From NCBI GenBank assembly GCA_015227615.1, contig JAALGZ010000014.1, positions 1,054,001 through 1,118,000 of the forward strand: a stretch of DNA of 64,000 nt, read 5' to 3'. Position numbers and translations under genes: made by a program. The notes beneath the pieces are model-generated. The model ran no database searches, was not told the DNA's origin, and saw only the letters and a list, made by a program, of their open reading frames with translations. Every line of letters starts with the position of its first letter. Position 1 is the stretch's first letter. Positions 53,241 through 64,000 of this stretch are shown here, in pieces. This stretch comes from Labyrinthula sp. Ha (taxonomy: Eukaryota > Sar > Bigyra > Labyrinthulida > Labyrinthulaceae).

Positions 53241-54758
53241 CTAATCTTCTTCTTCATATTCTTCTGGTGCTTCGCAGATAGCCTCAAAGTCACATTCAGT
53301 TTCATAAAAGTTACTGATCTCTAGAAACTCAGCTTCAGTTCCTTCAAATACCACGATCTCGTTATGAAGAATTGCCAACAACTCTTCACCATTGCATTCA
53401 TATTTTTCAAATGCAAGGTTATTTGCAAGAGGACTGATAACTGATGATCTATAGTTTCTGTTCAATACTTCATCAGTGAACAACTCCTTCTCGACAGTAA
53501 ACAAGTTGTTTTCTAAAACGTCATCAGCATCTTGATAGAAACTGAAGTTAAAGTGAGCAATCAAAGGCAACAATGTCTCGGAGTGACCAAAACCGAATCT
53601 AAAGTTCATCTCTTCAATTTCGTCGTTACTCAATCCATTCAAGAAATCAATAATCTCATTTCTCATGATACAACTTTGGTCCATGTTGATTTGATCTCCT
53701 AGTCCAGCGTAGTAATAATCTTCAGCATCAGCCAGATATTCCAAAATTTCAATAATAGTTTCATTCTGCAACATCTCACAAGCTGACTCATCATAATTTT
53801 CATTAAAGTTTTCATTTACACATCCTTGTGCTTGTTCATAAGGACATGCATTATATAAAACAATAGCATATTCTAAAACTGATCCTCCATCTCTTCCAAA
53901 CTCAACATCAGCAAAGTGTTCTTCTAAGATTGGTGAGTACTTCTCGCCCAGTGCTTGAATCTTTGCAAAACTTGATTCCGCATCTTCTCTATCTTCTTGA
54001 AATTCATGAAGAGCACAAGCTGAGTGATATCTTAAGTAAGGATCATTATCTTCATCAAGAGACTTGATAGCAACAATAGGTCTTGGGTCTTCTTCACTTT
54101 CAAAGAATCCTTGAGCAAATGCTTCTGCACTTTCCAAAGCTCTTACTTTAGCACTACTGTTAAAGTCAAAAACTCTTGGGTGATAAGAAATCTCTTCTCC
54201 AAGTAGATACTCGTATCTAATTCTAAACCTTTTTCCCAGCAAATAAAGTTCTTCGATACCAACTGGAAGAAGGAGTCCTTCATCTAGAAAGTCCATGTCG
54301 TTGTTGAAGTTGAACACTTGCATTTCCTCTGAACTTCCATCAGTCGGAAGTCTAGTTCCATGTCTCGCAATGAAGTATACCTTCTTCAATTCACAAGTAT
54401 CGCTATCATAAAAAGTCGGGTATGAATTTCCTTCTACTTCATCGGAGAAATCAGCAAGAGAGATTCGGTTCTGGTAAACAGTTTTTGTAGCGAATCTTCC
54501 CTTTAGGTCACCCAATCCACAACTTAGATCCTGGTTAGCAAATTCTACTGTAACACCTCCAACCAAAGTAGTTTCTTCATCCTCAGAACTCTCATCATCC
54601 ATCAACAAAAGAATTCCGTTAAGAAGTAATATTACTGCGCACACACTCAGAATATATGGCAAGAACGATGCCTTAGACTTCTTCTTTGTTTCAACCTTAG
54701 GTTGCTCTCCAACATAGTGACCTCCTCCTACAACTACTCCTGCTTGTTCTGTACCCAT
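53241..54758 (-). CDS. MINPP1-like histidine acid phosphatase, membrane-anchored
   Basis: 505 residues, single exon. Multiple-inositol-polyphosphate-phosphatase-like enzymes strip phosphates from inositol phosphates such as phytate in the secretory pathway or outside the cell. Seen: catalytic ARHGTR (R132-H133-G134-x-R136), LLGKRFRIRY, SSAKVRALESAEAFAQG (the MINPP-type substrate-side helix), and GFGHSETLLPL with His 392-Ser-Glu 394, the proton-donor triad (HAE or HD in relatives). A cytosolic basic segment KKKSK followed by one hydrophobic helix (about 32-53) suggests a type II signal anchor with a lumenal catalytic domain. The protein is strikingly acidic and ends in a run of Glu/Asp, and has many Cys fit for disulfides. 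It converges on the peroxidase gene with 66 bp between stop codons. Confidence 0.9.
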   Translation of the reverse strand: MGTEQAGVVVGGGHYVGEQPKVETKKKSKASFLPYILSVCAVILLLNGILLLMDDESSEDEETTLVGGVTVEFANQDLSCGLGDLKGRFATKTVYQNRISLADFSDEVEGNSYPTFYDSDTCELKKVYFIARHGTRLPTDGSSEEMQVFNFNNDMDFLDEGLLLPVGIEELYLLGKRFRIRYEYLLGEEISYHPRVFDFNSSAKVRALESAEAFAQGFFESEEDPRPIVAIKSLDEDNDPYLRYHSACALHEFQEDREDAESSFAKIQALGEKYSPILEEHFADVEFGRDGGSVLEYAIVLYNACPYEQAQGCVNENFNENYDESACEMLQNETIIEILEYLADAEDYYYAGLGDQINMDQSCIMRNEIIDFLNGLSNDEIEEMNFRFGFGHSETLLPLIAHFNFSFYQDADDVLENNLFTVEKELFTDEVLNRNYRSSVISPLANNLAFEKYECNGEELLAILHNEIVVFEGTEAEFLEISNFYETECDFEAICEAPEEYEEED

Positions 54759-55257
54759 TTGATTCTTTTTTTTTTCAATTAGATTTTGCTTATTCTATTT
54801 GTTAACAATTTTACTAATTTCTAACGGTAAATTTTTGGTTTTTAAATCTGGTTCCCCGGTTGCTAGGAACAGAATATACCAGGATTGAACTGAGGACTTA
54901 TATTATATACTGAATATTAATGGACAATAAACTGGATGGATTCTTTACTATGTCTATTTTACTTTCTATATTTGGTTCTTACAAATATTCTTCCGAAATT
55001 CATACTGAGCACTGAATATAAATATTATAATGTTTATTGTAACTATACTACTGGTATTTATTTATTGATAGATATAGATAAACAATAAAGAAAGGTTAAC
55101 TTTAAGATTATTACTAATGGTAATAAATTGGGAAGTAATGTTTTTTTGTTTAGTTGAGTGTCTAATTTTTGAATATTAAATGGGGGGGGTAGACTATTAT
55201 AAGAATATTATACAAAATAAGAATAAAAGCAAAAGAAAAAGTTTATTTCAATCTATT

Positions 55258-55274
55258 TATATATATATATATAT
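55258..55274. repeat. AT dinucleotide microsatellite
   Basis: An uninterrupted TA run of about 17 bp, with shorter TA runs at about 55296-55306 and 55522-55535. Confidence 0.85.
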
Positions 55275-58200
55275 TAACCTAACAAGTTGCTAAACATATA
55301 TATATAGAGTAGAAGTAGAAATAGAGTTAACTTGTTTCATTTAAATTACTCTTTGTTTATTTCTAAATTGGTTTTTTTCTCCAGTTTATAAAGAAACAAG
55401 CCGATATATATGACAGTATTTGCAGTGAAAAACATATTTTACCGCAAATGGTACGATAAGAACAGTTCAAGAGTGATATTTCTATTACTAGGGGGGTTAT
55501 ACAGAAACAAGTAATAGATTTATATATATATATATTGGAAAATTTCTTCTTGAATAATATAGAGTTCTATTATAAAGGAATGCATATGGCAATTATCAAA
55601 CTAAACAAAAACAATTATAATATCACTTAATGCTTATTTATAAAGGTGTTAAACACTAATGGTAAAACATATTGCAAAGGAGCCACTTTAGTTAAACGTC
55701 ATTCTAGCAAAAAATAACCAATAGAGAATTAAAAAAAAATTAAAATAAATGTAGTTTGCAAACAAGCAGTTTTGATAATAATACTCATGTATGTGGCAGG
55801 TAGTTATAAGTATATGTGTTTAGTTTGTTAAATAGTTTGATATTGGTTTATAGAAGAACCATAACAGAGCTTAAATGTTAAGAATATAAATTAAGATAAA
55901 CCCAACTCAAGAGGAGTTAATGGTCAGTCCATTGGCCTTAAGTTCAAGAATCAACAAAGAAAACTACTAACACAGCAGCTGGAAAAAATAAAGGTCATTT
56001 TTAATCGAGGAAGAAATGTTGCAGACACTATTTTCATGATCTTGAAGAAAATCTAAAAATGAAGTCGATCTATGGTTAGTGTTAAGTCTAATGCAATAAA
56101 CAAGTTACTTAAGAAACTTGATCCTTAACAGGTTACATGTTTGCGAAAAAATAGCACAGAAACAAAGGTGGCCAAGGAAAACAAAAGTTAAAGTATTTAC
56201 TAATTAAGATGATTTTGTTGTGTTTAGACGTTTTTCAAAATAACGGTTCTATTTCTCCTTCAGATAGATTAATTGTATTTAGCTTATCCAAATTACCTGC
56301 AGAAGCCAACTGAGCATTTACAACAGAAGAGAAAAAACTAAACATTTTATTCTAAGACAAATAAACAAGACCAACGCTTAAGCAAAAAAAACACAGAAGA
56401 AACAAATGAGTGAGATGTTTGAATTGTGGACATCCACACAAATGCAAGGTGAATAAAGGGTTCTTGTGGTGCCAGCTTTTCTTAAAATCTAAGTAAACAA
56501 GGACTAATTCCTTACCAACTGCTTAAGCAATAAATATCTTCGATTTTTTTAGCTTCTACTCAAAAGGGCTCAATCTACCGTGTTCTAACCTAATTGATCA
56601 CTTATTTCGTAAAATTACCTGTAAAACCTTTTTTCGAAGGAAGAATATTCCAAAGATTACTTTCATGAGCTTAATTATCCTAAGAACACAAGATGTTGGT
56701 AAGTTGTTGTTTTCACAATCTGTTAATAATGGTTGTAGAGGATGTTGATTTTGGAAGAGTATCAAATCATCATTAAATGAAGCGCATTTGCATTGAAAGA
56801 ACGAAATCATTCAGGGACTAAGAAGATACTAATTATTGTTGGGATGTTGAGTCATAGAGATGAGAGATAATTTCTTAACAAACCTTTGCTCTGCAGTTTG
56901 AAAGAAATGTGGGCAAATCAAAGACCATAGATCAAAAACAAGATTTCAAACTATGCTTGGGCATCTGAAAAAAATCAATTTTAGTATTCAAGAAATCAAG
57001 AACTATACCTACGTTTTGTTTTCTTGGTAAATTTTAACCTGTTACTATTATGTTCATAGCTTTAAAAGGTATCGACAGACGGACGGTAACCATTTCCGCG
57101 TCTGTGTCAAACATGCTTTAATCACTTTAACAAGCCATCAATACTTTAAAACATTTCACTACTATAAATTCAACTACCTGAGCTTTATAACCATGCAAAA
57201 ACTTCAACAATTTGCTTTTAACAGCCCAATTTGTTGCTTCTGTAATGAATGCTGTTTTTACTTTGGTAGTTTTCTTGATAAGACTTTTCAAGCCATTTTT
57301 CTCAACCACGTTTAGGGTAAGTCGCACGTTATGTGAAAGTGTTAATCCTGGTGTAACGAAAATAAAGATCTCAAGGAATCCGAAAGAAAGCGATTAAAAC
57401 AAATTTCTAATTCTTTAGCGGATAGGGGTATTGGCTTTTCATATGTCTGTGAGCATATGTTTCTACTTCATATTTATTTAGATTTTAGGTGCTGCGCAGA
57501 TCTAGGCTATATTAATATTCAAACGGAAAATGACAATGATATTCGGTCGAAGATGAAGCAACTTTCCAAATTATTCTCGCTTAATTTTTTTCTGAATTAT
57601 TACTAGTTGCTGTGAGTAATATTTGTGTCCAGGTTCTTATTAATCTCTGCTTAGTCCAACCCTTTTCCATCAAGATTAATCAGCATGAAATCCGGAGACT
57701 GTTTACATACTAGATAAATAATTGAATAAATACAGGCAAAACTGAGCAAAAGGTAAAATGTAGCCTCGATATAGTGGAAACTAGTTGTTCAGGTGTCCAA
57801 GTCTGTGCCATTGAACATCTCTCATGTATGACTAAGAATCATGTGACCCCTTCTAGATTTTTGTGTTTGATATCGTTTTTCTACTTTTTGTTTGCATATT
57901 AAGTATAAATGAATATATACATAGGCAGGTCATAATCCATACGATAGTTAACAAAAATCTTGATCTCACATGTTTCAACCACAGCAAGATGAGTAAATCA
58001 TTAGAAGGGCTAGTTCAAGAGCATACATGTCTTTTCTCCATGTGAAGTAAGTTCTTCTGACATAAGTTATAGGTTGTTATTTTAAGTGCATATTGCGAAC
58101 AGGACATGGCGATTACTTAACAATAAAAATTCAGAAATGCACGGTTATGCATTAAGTTTCTTGAATCTGGGTTGGTGGTTACGCGTTAATCTGTCTAAAA

Positions 58201-58506
58201 TGCATAAGGTGAGTTTGGTGTGCCTGGTATTGAATGATAAACAAAGCTGTATTCACATAATATACTCTATGTTTTACCCGGAAACTCTGCCAAAAATTTT
58301 TCCAATCATTTGGATCCGAAGAATTTAAAATGTTTATTTTTAATGTTGCTGAGAAACTATGGACTGGAATAGTTAGTACCCTTAAGAAATATTTATCTAC
58401 CTAGATTATTAATTAAGGGTTAGCAGCTAAGGAGAGTATTTTACCAAAAATGGCGAAATAATCTTTGAGCTCACAAAGTAGCAATTACTTTGTTACATAC
58501 TTTACA

Positions 58507-58517
58507 GGGGGGGGGGG
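58507..58517 (+). repeat. 11-bp poly-G run
   Basis: Eleven consecutive G in strongly AT-rich surroundings. Shorter runs lie at 55182-55189 (eight G) and 55491-55496 (six G). Confidence 0.85.
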
Positions 58518-61500
58518 CTATCTAGCAAAATAAATAAACAGATTCCGGGAAACCTGTCCAGTGTCGTATTTGGGCTGGAGAAGATTTTATTTAAGCTTAC
58601 AGCGGGTATACTGATTCTCAGAGTATAAGTTTCTTTTACCATTTTTAGATTAATTTCTTATTCTATAAACAGAGAAGAACTTAACTCAAGAGGTGCTTCA
58701 ATGGTTACAGAGAGTCACGGGTATGGGGGGACCGTGCTCCAGATGGATTGTTATATAACCAGTTTACTACTCTTCAAATACTGTATCTTTTCAACTTACA
58801 GTTAATGTTCGCTATGTTTCAGAGGTCAGGTACGACATCAACTGATTGACTTAAAAGTGTTGTCAACTATTAAACATAATCCTTACTAAATGGAAGAAGT
58901 AGTCTTTTTAGCTTGTTTCTTAAGTAGGTTACGTTAAATATATCCCCTACAATGTAAATAAGTTCCTACATCATGTAGCACGTCTTCTAGACAAAATGTG
59001 TACCATCTATACCGGATCTTAGATCAATGACGATATAATATCTTATAATCTACTTCAACAAGCCTCATTTACATGCAAATGGGAGATACATATATATGTA
59101 AAAAGGTAGGTGTTATTTTTCTTCTCCAAAATATCATCGATAACGTTCAAATCTTCTACTGGCTTAAAGGTGTATCCCAATGATTCTAGAGAAAAGGTTA
59201 AAATTATATTTTAATGATATAAATTATAGAAGGTAGCTGACACTGAAGTGAAATAATATATTGAAGTCCAATATCAGAATTGGTAACATATCTTGGGTTC
59301 AAATGTACAAATTTATAACTTCTTGGTCCTCTTTTAGATGATTACTAGAGATTTTTAAATAAGTAAATTTGTAATATATTACAGTTTGCTTACGATGAAT
59401 TAATTGGTCACGGTTGATTTTTATTTCAATTGAACAATTTAAATAACTGATAAATGTTTTTATATTTACTTATTCAAAATGTTAAATAGAAGTATAAGTT
59501 AGCGTTCACATAAACCCTAGCTTCTTATATATTTACAAAAGTGGTATATATTTAACCAGTACAAAATATATCTCATTCTGGTTTATGGATTCGGGTAATG
59601 AGACTATAGATATCTTTATTAGAAACAGAAATAATATTTTTAATAATTCAAAATTTTTATAATTTAATTTCTGGCTGTTTACAATCCATAAAGTTTTCAG
59701 TAACCAAAGAGTTGTTTCTGGATCATGAATTTAAGAGGTCACTTGGATGATAAGTAGATCAAATCATACTTACCAAGGTTATATTGAATGTCTGTTACAT
59801 TATAAACCAACCATTTTGGAACTTTTTAATAAAATGAGGCAAGGACCAATTTCATCAACTAATCATTCACATTTTTTATTGCAGAATTAATTAATTGGTT
59901 ATTGATATTCACATTATTGTAAGAATTGCTGGAAATTTGTAAATACAGACACAAAGTTGCTTTATTATGTACAACGTGTAAGTAATAAAGTTTAAAATTG
60001 AACAGGTATACTAGAAACATAAATAAAGACATTAATATATTTCAATAAGTTAGTTAAATGACAAAATTCCGCTTAGTATTTCAACCAAGTTGTAATAAGT
60101 ATTAGCTTGCAACACTACATAGTACTTGGGTCTAGGACCTAACGGAACTTTAATAAATTTCGAAAAAGCTTTCAAAATACCCTAAGAACTCAAAACACTT
60201 CAAATATTTTTTTTACTAAAATAACATTTTTTTCTTACTCAGTAAGCTATATTTTTTTTATTTAACAGCGGCTTCTTTTGAAGATATGACAATATGAGAA
60301 GCAGAGTTTAATCTGCTTACAATCAGATTTTCTTGCCAGATTAAAGTTAAACACATCAGATAATCTACTAGGAAGCTTAAAATACTGATATCTCACTACA
60401 TTATAGACGTTTGGATTATTAGAACGGAGCCCCTATCTTCGTGAATTATCATATATCGCCTTGTAAGATATTCTAATTAAAGTATTATTTTTTACCCTCA
60501 AATTCTTTTAGTAGATAGTGTAACCCCAAAATTGATTTGCTTTACCCTACACTATGTAAAAATTAATAAATTGAAAATTTCAAAGAGGAGATGTGAGGTT
60601 TCTACTGTACAATGCTACTTCATAGTGACGTCAGGAATTAACTTTGTACTTACCTTGCCAAAGTAATGAGGTTATGAAAGTTTTTACTTAAATGTGACAG
60701 TTCCAACCACCGCAAACCTAAATCCAATTTTCTAAAAGGGATTTTCAGTTGCGCTGTTTTGAATGTGCCCACTTAAGATAGACAGGTATTTTAAATTAAT
60801 AAAAACATATTTTAGATATATTTGGCCAAGGTAAAGTGGGTATATCTGATAGCGAGAGAGATTTATATGCATTTCTTTAAACAAAATTTGATAAATAGCA
60901 CTAAAAATTTTTCTTGTTTCTGGATTAATAATCAAATTGACTGAGTTAAAACAAAGAATAATTTCAAGTCACATTATATTACATTTATTTAGCTAGGCAT
61001 GTAATAATGTGTGAATAATTATGGTACACGACCAAAAAAAAATTTTTAATCTAAGCAACCCAAGAACAAATAAAGAACAGGTTATGAAACGTGTAGAGTT
61101 ACAGTGATATTTTCCGGTGTGACCTTTTCACAAACAACGTAATATCTTTCTCGGTTTTCTATGCTGGGACATCAAAGTTTAATTGTTTCATCTGTATCTA
61201 TTTTTACTAATAGTATTGCTGGCGAGATCTCCTTGGACTTTTATATGTCACAAGTGTAATGCTATTTCATCCTGATCCATGGAATGATTTATCTAATGTA
61301 CATCAATAACAAAAATCCATATAAATTTTCAAGGCAAGTGACTTAACCCAATTTTAATATTAAAAAAGTGCTCTTCTACTTCATACCATTTTAACACTTA
61401 TCGTATATGTTTGCTTATAGCTTTTAAAAAGTAAGATTAATGAAGCGAAGTCATTACTATATCATAAGAAGAGGCTTAGAATCTTAAGCAAAGTTACTTT

Positions 61501-64000
61501 ACTAACTCAAGTTAAAGGTAATTTTATTGTATTGAGTATCATTGATGAGGTCCAGAAGGTTGTTTGTTATATATGCAACTATGAACTAATGTGCTGGTAT
61601 GTAAGATGAATTACACAGAAATCAAAATGTTTTTGACATAGAGTTAAATTAAATGTAATATTAATAAGATGTAGTCAAAATATTACTAAAATTTTCATTC
61701 ATATAAAGACTATCGAAAAAGTGACGTAACCCTTTTATTGTTTAATTAAGCACAACTTTCAAAACATTTTACCACTAAGACTTATTTGTGAATAGCTACC
61801 CAAGAATCGTTTCTTTTGATAAAATTTTAAGGAAATAAAATTGAGCGATTTTGCTATAGTTTTTTAAGTTCATCAATTCTGTTTGAAAAACTAGTATGAT
61901 CCGTATGTTAACGCCCATACCTCAAGCCATTGTATTTAAGTATTGATGGTAGATGCACAGCAAGATGAAAAGAGCCAGACTATTGAACACCCTTAAAAGT
62001 AGCAATAAGAACCATGTTGCTGTAATTGTTATTTGGGTAGATTACATATTGTTCGAGTATTATCTGAAAACGAAAAGGTTTCTTTTTCTTGATTTTAGTA
62101 TAAATACTAACTATATTTGAATTAATAAGCTTAAAATATCCAGGTTTGTAGTTTTGGAACAGCATTGGTATGATATTTATATGAGCAAATATGAATTTAA
62201 GTTCAATATACAGAGAATTTAAGAATATTTGTTCTATATATTTCATCTTAAGTTAATATTTCCTATTACTTGATCAATATTTATAATTATCGACCAAGTT
62301 GGTCATTAGATACGGCATTCCTTTATGTTTCTCTATAAATCTTTTTGCAATAAATCAATGTATTCTTTGAGAATGCATAACATACTGCAATAGAATATAT
62401 TTATAAAGATTTTCATGCCTACGTAGCTTGGTCTATACTAAGCTCGCTTCAAATGTGAAAGAACTCACAAAATATCTTCTCCAATAGTGCTAAATAAGAA
62501 AAGTCAATAAACGCATGGCAATATGCTATATTACAAATAATATGTCGAAGTTATGTAGAGTTAGATGTTTTTTCTTAAAACTATTAAGAGATGTTTGGAC
62601 ATAGTACATGATAAGTTACGTATTGTTGATATTAAACGAAGCAGAAAAAACGAAAAATTTAAGTGAAACCATAGAGAATTTGATTAATATAAATCTTACC
62701 TTCTCTCCATGAAAATTTTACCGATTTATTATTGATGCTAACAATAATTATTTGGCTTAATGCACCTGGAAAGAAGGTTAGATTAGATTATTTAATATGA
62801 TAAGCATGTTTTTAAGAGTGTCATAAAATTTAAATCTTACAGCTTCAGGCATGTTCCTGTGAGCATGTTCACATTTGTTCTTGCAACCGGAGTATGTGTC
62901 AGTAAAAATAGATAGACACGGAGTAGATTTTTACCCTAAGATGAAATAGTGAAAGAATATTCTTCATTATTTTAGTTTCAACCATTTGATTATTTGGGAG
63001 TATATTATTATAATCTTTTGCACTGACTCATGGTGACATGACTAACCATTATGAAATAACAATTTCACCGCCAGTATCACTGGACAAAGTTGCTATTGCG
63101 CTTCTGCCTAATTAGGCTTATTGACGTCTTATATTTCTAAAGGGATTGTAAAAAATAACACAAAGGTAATGTTTCTACTTCGTCTTGATTGTCTTACACA
63201 CTCTGTACAAGTATTTGAGATGCAAATAAATTGCTCGTAGAGATCTTTTGAGAAATAATCAGCCTGGTAGTTAACTGGCAGAAATTATTGCCTCAATTTT
63301 CAGCATATAACTGGCTTTTGAAATAAGAATTCCTGATACCTTGTATAAGAATAGATAATTGAAAGATATAAACGTGTTTTGACGAAGTTAAATTTCCCGA
63401 AAATTTATCGCCAGAAATACCATAACATGAAAGGGGATCAATATGGGATAATAGAGTATGAACCTGCAAAAGAAGAAAAGGTTATGAATAGAAAAAAATA
63501 TAAATATATTACTTTATTTTGGCGATAAGAGATGACTATTCAAGACCAAATACACGTTATTTACTCTAGTTGTATCATTTATATTACCCTTAAGAGGCTA
63601 CTTAATCTCCGCTGCAAACCCATTTGTAACGCAAGAATAATAGATGTAAAGTTTTGAAGCTCTTCTATAATCAGAAGATCAATGCAAAAAAATATATTGA
63701 ATATTTAAGGATACGTAAAGAAGGGCCACTATTGCAAGTCACAGTTACTAGCTCTGATTATAACATCTTACTGAAGTCAATAACCATACCAAGTGAGACC
63801 CTTGTTCTTATATCTAAGATTCTACCATTCTTCTTCACATGTGCTAATATTAGATCTGAAGAAGTTTTATATTTAAGTTGAGGCAACATATGCTCTAATG
63901 ACGAACCATAGAGTATTATTATTTGTATTTCTTGAGATATTTTTTTTCGTATTTAGTCACTTTTCCTATTCATACTTGTATTTTGGGGAAAGAAAGCGAT

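Larger units (their letters stand above)
54759..64000. other. Gene desert of 9.2 kb
   Basis: AT-rich throughout. No frame exceeds about 90 codons, no protein motif, LTR, inverted-repeat element or cloverleaf RNA was recognised. It contains AT microsatellites, several G homopolymers and one GC-rich inverted repeat, listed separately. The left end should hold the promoter of the MINPP1-like gene. Confidence 0.55.

Noticed and set aside
57127-57380. Minus-strand frame with a good donor site after a Lys-rich stretch.
   Set aside because: No recognisable family, no in-phase next exon; the length fits chance.

Overview
The window is nuclear DNA of a unicellular eukaryote (protist or alga) that I cannot name. 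It is AT-rich, and small islands of tightly packed genes sit between long stretches with no readable gene. Evidence for the lineage is indirect: introns of only about 23-42 nt, a plant-type seven-helix receptor fused to an RGS domain, an ascorbate-peroxidase-like class I peroxidase, a VTC1-like polyphosphate-polymerase subunit and a three-unit paladin phosphatase. This does not fit an animal or a typical fungus and suggests an algal or other protist lineage.

Layout. 1-4 kb: a minus-strand insulysin-type M16 protease (its C-terminus runs off the window) and a small basic protein with a PP1-docking motif. 4-11.8 kb: gene desert. 11.8-18 kb: a large three-unit paladin-like phosphatase converging, with 29 bp between stop codons, on an Mss51-type protein whose coding region I rebuilt from six exons. 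18-19.8 kb: two non-autonomous DNA-transposon-like elements. 22.9-24.3 kb: a 7TM-RGS receptor in six exons. 24.5-28.7 kb: a decayed Ty1/copia element with 5-bp target duplication. 29.5-32.9 kb: a compact cluster of CDC123, VTC1-like and AFG1-like (with an EF-hand). 37.3 kb: an orphan membrane protein. 41.9-51.7 kb: a whole-looking Ty3/gypsy chromovirus. 52.3-54.8 kb: an ascorbate-peroxidase-like gene converging on a MINPP1-like histidine phosphatase. 54.8-64 kb: AT-rich desert.

Main discovery. The pol polyprotein of the 9.8-kb Ty3/gypsy element does not end after integrase and chromodomain. It continues for about 500 residues and carries a complete-looking MT-A70 (METTL3/METTL14/METTL4-type) N6-adenine methyltransferase domain with an intact DPPW motif. 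A retroelement that encodes its own adenine methyltransferase next to a chromatin-reading chromodomain is the strongest candidate here for an undescribed system. Capture of cytosine methyltransferases by retrotransposons is known, but I know of no described MT-A70 counterpart.

Second theme. Once introns of about 30 nt are allowed, several broken-looking reading frames become continuous conserved genes (M16 protease, paladin, Mss51-like, 7TM-RGS, CDC123). Ordinary gene finders with a larger minimum intron would miss or truncate them. All family calls come from motif recognition by eye; no database search was run.
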